NCBI GenBank assembly: GCA_023230025.1
Contig: JALNYD010000176.1
Location: forward strand, 1 to 5,907
Reading direction: 5' to 3'
From: Candidatus Cloacimonadota bacterium
Lineage (GTDB): Bacteria; Cloacimonadota; Cloacimonadia; Cloacimonadales; Cloacimonadaceae
Length of the DNA stretch: 5,907 nt
The position numbers and the translations under genes are program-made. The notes beneath the pieces were generated by a model that was not told where the DNA came from, ran no database searches, and saw only the letters and a program-made list of their open reading frames with translations. Every line of letters begins with the position of its first letter. The stretch's first letter is position 1. Of the stretch, positions 1 to 4,784 are shown piece by piece.

Positions 1-585
1 ATTCTCGTCCAAACTGTGCGCTCGCACCTGGTGCAGAAGCTGAAAGTAATGATTCAAACTTTCCGGCTGCACATCTTCCACCTTGGGAATGCAAATCACG
101 GCTTGTGATTCTGGTTTGAAACTGGTTCGGGGAGGGAAGTATGCTTGATTTGCCTGCACCATGCGCATGGGATTATCCGCCAGGCTATACTTGTGTAGCG
201 CATCCTGAACAATCAAACCCTGTTTTTTGCATAGTATCACGTTGGGCTTGGGAGGCATCAATTCACATACCAGCACAAATTGCTTTACATCTCCATATAT
301 ATCCTTATGTTCCAGGTAAATCTCCAAGATCCGATCCATGGGATGGATGCTGCAGCCCTTCATCTTGCTCCCGCGCAATTGAGTCCACAGTTCCACCCCA
401 GCATCAGAATCCTGAACTCCATTGCTAAGGTACAGATAGCTATCCCTTGCTGATAGCACAATCTTCCATGCTTGATTGTTTTTGAAACTCAGGATAAAGC
501 AATCGTCTGCAAGTCGGACGCTTTCTATCTGAGCGCTAAACTCTGAGTATTGCTCTACCCAGGCAGCCAAATATGAATATTTCAT
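1..585 (-). CDS. NFACT-family protein (RqcH/Rqc2/FbpA-like), N-terminal part
   Basis: Partial gene: the 195 N-terminal codons are visible and the rest lies beyond the left edge. The translation starts MKYSYLAAWVEQY and matches the NFACT-N domain pattern: a LWTQLRGSKMKGCSI stretch (residues 67-80), then PMDRILEIYLEH (82-93), GDVKQFVLVCELM (98-110), PNVILC (114-119) and an AYFPP segment near 148-152. Asp84-Arg85 sits where RqcH carries the DR pair reported as essential for function. In known members the protein binds stalled 60S or 50S subunits with peptidyl-tRNA and directs C-terminal tail addition (alanine tails in bacteria) for ribosome quality control; older annotations call it fibronectin-binding protein A. 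The ATG at 583-585 is the only sensible start: an in-frame stop lies at 595-597, and AAAGGGA (590-596 region) is a good ribosome binding site. The coiled-coil and C-terminal NFACT-R parts cannot be seen, so a shorter NFACT-N-only paralogue is possible. It is transcribed away from the gene at 673. Confidence 0.8.
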   Translation of the reverse strand, partial: MKYSYLAAWVEQYSEFSAQIESVRLADDCFILSFKNNQAWKIVLSARDSYLYLSNGVQDSDAGVELWTQLRGSKMKGCSIHPMDRILEIYLEHKDIYGDVKQFVLVCELMPPKPNVILCKKQGLIVQDALHKYSLADNPMRMVQANQAYFPPRTSFKPESQAVICIPKVEDVQPESLNHYFQLLHQVRAHSLDEN

Positions 586-597
586 TATTTCCCTTTA

Positions 598-614
598 TCA
601 AGGATTTGCCTTGA
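598..614. repeat. Inverted repeat TCAAGG-N5-CCTTGA in divergent intergenic region
   Basis: Perfect 6-bp arms (598-603 and 609-614) flank a 5-bp centre. The repeat lies 13 bp upstream of the NFACT-gene start codon and its right arm overlaps the TTGACA at 611-616. It could be an operator shared by the two divergent genes. It is short enough to occur by chance, so the regulatory role is inference. Confidence 0.35.
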
Positions 615-639
615 CAACAAAACCAAGTATCATGTGAAT
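611..639 (+). promoter_or_regulatory. Possible promoter for the coiled-coil protein gene
   Basis: A perfect TTGACA -35 hexamer lies at 611-616. At 17-bp spacing the -10 position (634-639) reads GTGAAT, only three of six matches to TATAAT, so the -10 is weak. A better TAAAAT at 650-655 has no good -35 partner. The -35 box and the position 34 bp upstream of the ribosome binding site support the call; the poor -10 keeps it tentative. Confidence 0.35.
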
Positions 640-672
640 GACATTAAGCTAAAATATGATCAGGAGTCAAGC

Positions 673-1542
673 ATGAAATTACAATATCTCATCATAGCCC
701 TATTAGCCATCCTGGCTATTGTCTTCGGAGTGATTTGGCAAAACGCTTCCAAGAGTAACAAGGAACTAATTAAAACCAACGAAGAGTTGCAAGAACTCTA
801 TGAAAACTCCACTGCTACCATCGGAGAAATCCAATCCAGCCTGGAATCTCTTGATCAAGATCTCTCGGGTCAGCTCTTCACCCAGGGCGAAATCCCTGGT
901 AGCTCGGCTGAAGACAGGCGTGAACGCATTGTCAGCTCCATTGCCAATATGCGCAACCAGATTGAAGCTGATAAGAAAAAGATCGCCCAATTGGAATCTC
1001 AATTGGCCAATTCACGCACTCAGCTCAAAGGCGTACAGGAAATCGTAGCTCGCTTACGCGCTTCCATTGAAGATAAAGAGAAGATCATGGATGAATTGCA
1101 GACCCGCATGGGCATCCTGAACGAAACTATTGAAGAAGAACGCCGCACTGCCCAAATGGAAATTGCCACCAGAGAACAAACCATCCAGGAAAAGGAACAG
1201 GCTCTGGAACAAACCGAATACAACGCCAACTATGTTTACTATGTGGTGGGAACCCGCAGACAACTGATGGAACAAGGCATTATCGACCGTAAAGGCGGCA
1301 TCCTGGGCATCGGGAGAGTCACAGTGGTAAACAAGAGCATCCAAACCGACAAATTCACTGAGATCAACCTGATGGATAACAACCAGATTCTCTTCCCTGC
1401 CACCAAAAAAGGCTACAGCATTCTGAGCAATCACGTGGCCACGACCTATGAAGTAGAGAAACAGGAAGACCAGTTTGTACTAACTGTTACAGACATTCAA
1501 AACTTCCGTAAACAGAAGTTCCTGGTCATAGAATTATTGTAA
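673..1542 (+). CDS. Membrane-anchored coiled-coil protein with C-terminal globular domain (Cbp1/adhesin-like)
   Basis: 289 residues. Residues 4-22 form one hydrophobic segment after Met-Lys, giving an N-terminal anchor or uncleaved signal; no lipobox cysteine follows. Residues about 25-62 and 80-185 are rich in Glu, Lys, Gln and spaced Leu/Ile, which suggests two long coiled-coil helices split by a Gly/Pro/Ser linker (about 65-80). From about 187 a compact domain begins with YVYYVVGTRRQLMEQGII (187-204), then KGGILGIG and a beta-rich tail ending at 289. The YVVGT..EL...GII..KGG.LGIG pattern resembles proteins annotated in Bacteroidota as Cbp1-family collagen-binding adhesins. That likeness is from memory, and adhesion is not shown here. 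The probable location is the periplasm, held to the inner membrane. The ATG at 673 is preferred over an in-frame GTG at 634 because AGGAG (662-666) lies 6 bases before it and the hydrophobic segment follows directly. It reads divergently from the NFACT gene and convergently with htpG. Confidence 0.75.
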   Translation: MKLQYLIIALLAILAIVFGVIWQNASKSNKELIKTNEELQELYENSTATIGEIQSSLESLDQDLSGQLFTQGEIPGSSAEDRRERIVSSIANMRNQIEADKKKIAQLESQLANSRTQLKGVQEIVARLRASIEDKEKIMDELQTRMGILNETIEEERRTAQMEIATREQTIQEKEQALEQTEYNANYVYYVVGTRRQLMEQGIIDRKGGILGIGRVTVVNKSIQTDKFTEINLMDNNQILFPATKKGYSILSNHVATTYEVEKQEDQFVLTVTDIQNFRKQKFLVIELL

Positions 1543-1558
1543 ACCCCCTTGAATATAA

Positions 1559-1582
1559 AAAGCCCCTCGCAGGAGGGGCTTT
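1559..1582. terminator. Bidirectional intrinsic terminator
   Basis: A 10-bp perfect stem (1559-1568 with 1573-1582, core AGCCCCTC/GAGGGGCT) closes a GCAG loop. On the plus strand a T-rich tail follows (TTTAATTT from 1580). On the minus strand the stem leads into TTTTATATT. It lies 16 bp after the stop of the coiled-coil gene and about 20 bp after the htpG stop on the other strand, so it can end both convergent transcripts. Confidence 0.88.
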
Positions 1583-1602
1583 AATTTATACCCTTGTTTT
1601 GT

Positions 1603-3600
1603 TCAGGCCAGATAAGATAACACCTTGTTGGCCTTGGCAATGAATCCTTTGAGCTCATCTCCGCTGAACGGTTTTTGTTCCAATAAGGACAGATCATGAA
1701 TATAACCGCACAGTACATCCACTTCCTCTGCCTTTCCAGCTTTATCCATCTCAATCAGCTTCTGAATGATTCCGTTCTCTGGGTTCACCACCAAAGTGTG
1801 ATGCTTCAACATATCGCTTGATCCACCCATTCGGGAGACCATATCCATATCATGCCAGCGGCGCATGAATTCGCTGAAGACGATCACGCCAGGAATATCT
1901 TTGGTTTTCAGGCTCTTGACATCAATCTTCAATTCAGTGTAAGCATGATTATGCAATTCTTCAAGAGCTTGAGGCCCTAATTCCGTACGCAGTTCTTCTG
2001 GTAGTTCAAGGATATCGATCAAGCTTTGCTCCTCCTGTTGCCGGATATAAGGAGTCAAAGCTGTAGCCGCTTGAGGGTACTTCTTGAGGAATTCCTTGTA
2101 GCTCTCCTTGCTGAAGCTCGCTTCCACCTTTTGCCCCAGAGCACGATAGAAGATCCTCTGCAAGCGTTGTTCGCTGCCAGCATCCAGAGCATTGCTATCC
2201 TTGTTTACCAGGATATCATTAACTTCGCTGTCCACGCGCACAAACTCCACCTTTTCCAGCTTCCCTTCCAGCTTTTGATACAGATGAATATCCAGCGGCG
2301 ATGTTTGATAGATCACTTCCAGACCTTGTTCTTTCATCAGGTTCAGATAGCTTACCTGGGTATCTTCACTGGCGGCATACCAGATCTTGGTATTATCCTC
2401 GCTGGCTGCATTGCGGTTTTTATATTCTTCAACTGTAAGATAATCTCCCCCCGCGGATTTGAAGATCGCGATATCTTTCATGGCATCAAAGAAATCATCC
2501 TCTTTGAGCATTCCGAACTTGATAAAGGTGTTGATATCTTCCCAGTATTCCTCATACTTCTTGCGGTCTTCCTTGAAAGTATCGTTGAAGTGATCAGAAA
2601 CCTTCTTGATGATGTATTTGGAGATCTTTTGAACTTGAGTGTCGTTTTGTAAAAAGGATCTGGATACATTGAGCGGAATATCAGGAATATCGATTCCACC
2701 TTTGAGCAAGAGCAGGAACTCAGGGATCAAATCTTCCAGATTATCGGCAACAAATACGTTGTTGCAGAATAGCTTTACTTCACCTTTAAAGAATTCCGGT
2801 TCATTGCGTAGTTTCGGGAAATAGAGAATACCCTTCAAATTAAAGGGGAAATCCACGTTCAGATGAATCCAGAATACCGGTTCTTTATAGTCGTGGAACA
2901 CTTCCTGATAGAACTTGATGTATTCTTCGCGGGTTACATCCTTGGGCTTGCGGTTCCACAAAGCTTCAGTTTGATTGATCTTTTTGCCTTCAAACATGAT
3001 CGGTACAGGCATGAAGTTGCAATAACGCTCCAGGATTTCCCTGATCTTCTCTTCTTTGGCATAATCATCGGAATCGCTATTGAAATGAAGCGTAATCGTG
3101 GTGCCAATCTCCTTTCGTTTACCCGCAGACATGATGTATTCCGTGCTGCCATCGCATTCCCAATGAGCTGCCTCGCTTCCTTCCATATAGGAAAGCGAAT
3201 CAATCGTGACCTTCTCGGCTACCATGAAGGATGAGTAAAAGCCAAGACCAAAATGACCAATGATGTTGCTTTGCACATCTTTGAACTTGTTAACGAATTC
3301 CTCGGCTCCGGAAAATGCGATTTGATTGATGTATTTCCGAATCTCATCAGCAGTCATCCCTATTCCGCTATCAATCACCTGCAGGGTTTTCTTGCTTTTA
3401 TCCAGCTTGATCTCAATCTGCATTTCTTCGGCTTTGAAGCTTGCATCTGCATACTTACGCTTGTTGATGGCATCAACGGCATTGGAGACCAATTCCCTCA
3501 GAAAGATATCATGCTGTGAATAAAGCCACTTCTTGATAATCGGGAAGATGTTCTCGGTGTGGATGCTCAGGGCACCCTTTTCTTGTTTCTTCGTTGCCAT
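1603..3600 (-). CDS. htpG: Molecular chaperone HtpG (bacterial Hsp90)
   Basis: Complete, 665 residues. It is an ATP-dependent cytosolic chaperone that works as a homodimer in late folding and stress protection. The N-terminal GHKL ATPase domain covers about residues 10-210. Visible motifs are RELVSNAVDA (35-44, with Glu36 as the hydrolysis residue and Asn40 binding magnesium), DSGIGM (77-82, adenine-contacting Asp77) and the lid GHFGLGFYSSF (115-125). The middle domain follows, with IHLNVDFPFNLKGILYFP (245-262) and the catalytic-arginine loop NVSRSFLQ (311-318, Arg314). The C-terminal dimerisation domain starts near 515. There is no eukaryotic MEEVD tail. SNAVDA instead of SNASDA, the SRSFLQ loop and the length (E. 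coli HtpG is about 624) fit the longer Bacteroidota-type subfamily. GAGGAG (3607-3612) lies 6 bases before the ATG. It has its own promoter and a CIRCE operator upstream, so HrcA-controlled heat induction is likely. No truncation or frameshift is seen. Confidence 0.98.
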   Translation of the reverse strand: MATKKQEKGALSIHTENIFPIIKKWLYSQHDIFLRELVSNAVDAINKRKYADASFKAEEMQIEIKLDKSKKTLQVIDSGIGMTADEIRKYINQIAFSGAEEFVNKFKDVQSNIIGHFGLGFYSSFMVAEKVTIDSLSYMEGSEAAHWECDGSTEYIMSAGKRKEIGTTITLHFNSDSDDYAKEEKIREILERYCNFMPVPIMFEGKKINQTEALWNRKPKDVTREEYIKFYQEVFHDYKEPVFWIHLNVDFPFNLKGILYFPKLRNEPEFFKGEVKLFCNNVFVADNLEDLIPEFLLLLKGGIDIPDIPLNVSRSFLQNDTQVQKISKYIIKKVSDHFNDTFKEDRKKYEEYWEDINTFIKFGMLKEDDFFDAMKDIAIFKSAGGDYLTVEEYKNRNAASEDNTKIWYAASEDTQVSYLNLMKEQGLEVIYQTSPLDIHLYQKLEGKLEKVEFVRVDSEVNDILVNKDSNALDAGSEQRLQRIFYRALGQKVEASFSKESYKEFLKKYPQAATALTPYIRQQEEQSLIDILELPEELRTELGPQALEELHNHAYTELKIDVKSLKTKDIPGVIVFSEFMRRWHDMDMVSRMGGSSDMLKHHTLVVNPENGIIQKLIEMDKAGKAEEVDVLCGYIHDLSLLEQKPFSGDELKGFIAKANKVLSYLA

Positions 3601-3640
3601 ATAAAACTCCTCTTGAGGTTTCTATTCATTATCTGGTGAT

Positions 3641-3668
3641 AAGATAGTAGAAATCGCAAATCTGTCAA
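3641..3668 (-). promoter_or_regulatory. htpG promoter (-35 TTGACA, -10 TATCTT)
   Basis: Read on the minus strand, a perfect TTGACA (3663-3668) is followed after 16 bp by TATCTT (3641-3646), four of six matches to TATAAT. Transcription would begin near 3634 and give an htpG leader of about 34 bases. The CIRCE element lies 7 bp upstream of the -35 box. Confidence 0.65.
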
Positions 3669-3675
3669 GCCTTTT

Positions 3676-3702
3676 TTAGCAGTCATAGTTGCTGAGTGCT
3701 AA
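3676..3702. promoter_or_regulatory. CIRCE element (HrcA operator) upstream of htpG
   Basis: In the htpG direction the site reads TTAGCACTC-N9-GACTGCTAA. The consensus CIRCE is TTAGCACTC-N9-GAGTGCTAA, so 17 of 18 arm positions match, with exact 9-bp spacing and a single C-for-G change in the htpG-proximal arm. CIRCE is the DNA target of the heat-shock repressor HrcA, whose activity is coupled to GroEL. The site sits in the 110-bp gap between the stop of the 146-residue gene and htpG, just upstream of the TTGACA box. The match itself is direct; control by HrcA is inferred, and no hrcA gene is visible here. Confidence 0.9.
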
Positions 3703-3710
3703 ATTCAGCC

Positions 3711-4151
3711 TCAGATCAGAGACGCCATGCTCGCATAACCAGGCACCTTATCAAGCAAGCCACTATCCACTGCCGAAGATATGCTGCCACAACCAAGAGC
3801 ATGCAAATCACTCCGGCTGAGACTCCGCAACTCCACTTCAGGTTCCCTTTTCAACAAGCCACGTAATATGCGTAACCAGACATTGCTCCAGGCGCTCAGT
3901 TTGTAGCCATTACGCCGGAAGTGGGTATTGTAAGCCCGGATATAGCTGCGGCAATCCTGCTTGAATGCATCACTAAGGCTTATCCTTCTGGCAAGCGCAA
4001 AGGCATCCTTCATCACGCCCGGGTCTGGAGTAACGGGAGGAATCGCCTTCTTGCGTGCGATCAGTTTGTCAAGTTGGCGATTGTAGTAAATCACCAGGTC
4101 ATTCATGTTTCCGGCAAATCCGGGTAAAGCTAGTTTTACTTTTGCTTTCAT
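3711..4151 (-). CDS. Hypothetical protein, 146 residues, function unknown
   Basis: I do not recognise a named family. The protein is basic and probably soluble: no signal peptide or membrane segment is visible. It starts MKAKVKLALPGFAGNMNDLVIYYN, has a basic LIARKKAIPPVTPDP stretch (30-44) and a predicted helical middle with many aromatic residues (AFKQDCRSYIRAYN, 62-75; SAWSNVWLRILRGLL, 86-100). It ends in a short region with LSRSDLHALGCGSISSAV (111-128). The pattern of a short beta N-terminus with YY followed by a helical body with SW.N.WL suggests a lineage-specific conserved small protein, but this is an impression only. AGGAGA (4156-4161) lies 4 bases before the ATG, and codon use resembles the neighbours, so the gene is probably real. 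It points the same way as htpG, 110 bp upstream, but htpG has its own regulated promoter. The long gap upstream is shared with the divergent gene at 4785. Confidence 0.68.
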   Translation of the reverse strand: MKAKVKLALPGFAGNMNDLVIYYNRQLDKLIARKKAIPPVTPDPGVMKDAFALARRISLSDAFKQDCRSYIRAYNTHFRRNGYKLSAWSNVWLRILRGLLKREPEVELRSLSRSDLHALGCGSISSAVDSGLLDKVPGYASMASLI

Positions 4152-4165
4152 CTTTTCTCCTATGT

Positions 4166-4225
4166 CTATTGATTGAGCTTCTTGATATTCTTGGCTTTGT
4201 TCACAGGCATTTCAACGCTGCGCAT
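4166..4225 (-). CDS. Possible 19-residue upstream ORF
   Basis: A short frame encodes MRSVEMPVNKAKNIKKLNQ and stops (TAG, 4166-4168) 14 bp before the ATG of the 146-residue gene, just ahead of its ribosome binding site. AGAAGG lies 3 bases upstream of this ATG. An in-frame TGA lies a few codons further up, so it is not the tail of a longer intact gene. It could be a leader peptide, a decayed 3' gene end, or chance. Its short length keeps confidence low. Confidence 0.2.
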   Translation of the reverse strand: MRSVEMPVNKAKNIKKLNQ

Positions 4226-4370
4226 GAACCTTCTATATCATAGGGGCTACGCCGTTGATCCATACGTCAAAACATCATGCCTCATATTTATTACCGTTGA
4301 CAGCTTGTGGACAATCCACTATTTATCTCAGATGATATGCAACTCCATGCCCAACCTTACTCTACTTTCT

Positions 4371-4450
4371 CATTATTTGTCGTCTCGATGCGGTCACAAT
4401 GCCGTCACTTTTGTAACCACAAGGTAACGGCATCGTGACGATAACAAATG
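4371..4450. repeat. 80-bp imperfect dyad of phased GTNAC boxes
   Basis: The stretch is symmetric about 4410/4411 without gaps; 27 of 40 opposed positions pair when counted by hand. Inside it, pentamers GTCTC (4382), GTCAC (4393), GTCAC (4404), GTAAC (4413), GTAAC (4424) and GTGAC (4435) start at intervals of 11, 11, 9, 11 and 11 bp. GTNAC is itself palindromic, so each box can serve either strand. Another GTCAC begins at 4468, 33 bp (three times 11) further on. Single-stranded forms could fold into a long bulged hairpin. It may be a multi-site operator or a decayed palindromic intergenic repeat; the sequence alone does not decide. Confidence 0.6.
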
Positions 4451-4506
4451 GGGATGCGAACTCCTGAGTCACTAAATATCATTGAATACCTATTGTTACC
4501 ACAAGG
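4411..4506 (+). repeat. Direct repeat pair TTGTNACCACAAGG
   Basis: TTGTAACCACAAGG (4411-4424) recurs as TTGTTACCACAAGG (4493-4506), 13 of 14 identical, 82 bp apart. The first copy overlaps the centre of the GTNAC dyad. GGTAACGG and CGATAAC also recur near 4578-4601, which suggests that a larger degenerate unit was duplicated. Confidence 0.45.
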
Positions 4507-4754
4507 CACATACGGAAAAGTTATACAGTGTTCTTTGTCAGTAATGCTTTCCCCGAACTAGACAGCCTGATAGTATGCGATAACTACCAAGGGGGTAACG
4601 GTACCTTGAGAGTCCCAGCGGCACCCAGGGCTTGTTTATAGCCTCCATTGTAATGCTCTGTTTTCCTTAAGTTAGCATATCAATAATTTCACTGACAGAA
4701 GAAAATCCTTTACAAAAACCTGCCTGCATTAAGATATGAAGCTGAGTACTGTGG

Positions 4755-4771
4755 ATGACTCCTTAAGTCAT
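4755..4771. promoter_or_regulatory. Palindrome ATGACT-N5-AGTCAT before the hydrogenase-like gene
   Basis: Perfect 6-bp arms (4755-4760 and 4766-4771) end 3 bases before the ribosome binding site GAGG (4775-4778). The site could bind a dimeric regulator or form a small mRNA hairpin that touches initiation. The function is inferred, and such a short palindrome can arise by chance. Confidence 0.35.
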
Positions 4772-4784
4772 TCTGAGGTATATC

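Larger units (their letters stand above)
4152..4784. other. Long intergenic region between divergent genes
   Basis: This 633-base stretch holds no convincing long gene; a plus-strand frame at 4173-4427 has no good ribosome binding site and no family-like sequence. Contents seen are the possible 19-residue frame near the minus-strand gene, the GTNAC-box dyad at 4371-4450, two copies of TTGTNACCACAAGG (4411-4424 and 4493-4506), repeated GGTAACGG (4423-4430 and 4594-4601), repeated CGATAAC (4439-4445 and 4578-4584), and a small palindrome next to the start of the hydrogenase-like gene. It must contain the promoters of both flanking genes, but no strong one stands out: TTTACA (4709-4714) with TAAGAT (4730-4735) has only a 15-bp spacer. 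Confidence 0.7.

Noticed and set aside
141..428. Plus-strand open frame of 95 codons
   Set aside because: It lies antisense within the NFACT coding region, has an unstructured Pro/Ser/Cys-rich translation and no ribosome binding site.
634..672. GTG start 13 codons upstream of the chosen ATG for the coiled-coil protein
   Set aside because: It has no ribosome binding site, and it would put charged residues before the hydrophobic segment, while ATG 673 has AGGAG at the right distance.
2026..2652. Plus-strand open frame of 208 codons
   Set aside because: It is entirely antisense to htpG; its hydrophobic translation reflects the reverse complement of the chaperone codons.
2863..3234. Plus-strand open frame of 123 codons
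   Set aside because: It is antisense to the htpG ATPase and middle domains, whose motifs are clear on the other strand.
3676..3702. CIRCE palindrome read as a terminator of the 146-residue gene
   Set aside because: In that direction the hairpin is followed by A and G, not by T, and the match to the CIRCE consensus and spacing explains it better.
4173..4427. Plus-strand open frame of 84 codons in the intergenic region
   Set aside because: It has no usable ribosome binding site and no family-like motif; it runs through the GTNAC dyad, and its composition does not look coding.
4371..4450. CRISPR-like repeat array
   Set aside because: The repeated words are 5-10 bp with an 11-bp period and dyad symmetry; there are no 25-40 bp repeats separated by unique spacers.
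4588..4608. Hairpin CAAGG...CCTTG as a terminator
   Set aside because: The stem is only 5 bp with an 11-base loop and no T tract follows; no gene ends nearby on either strand.
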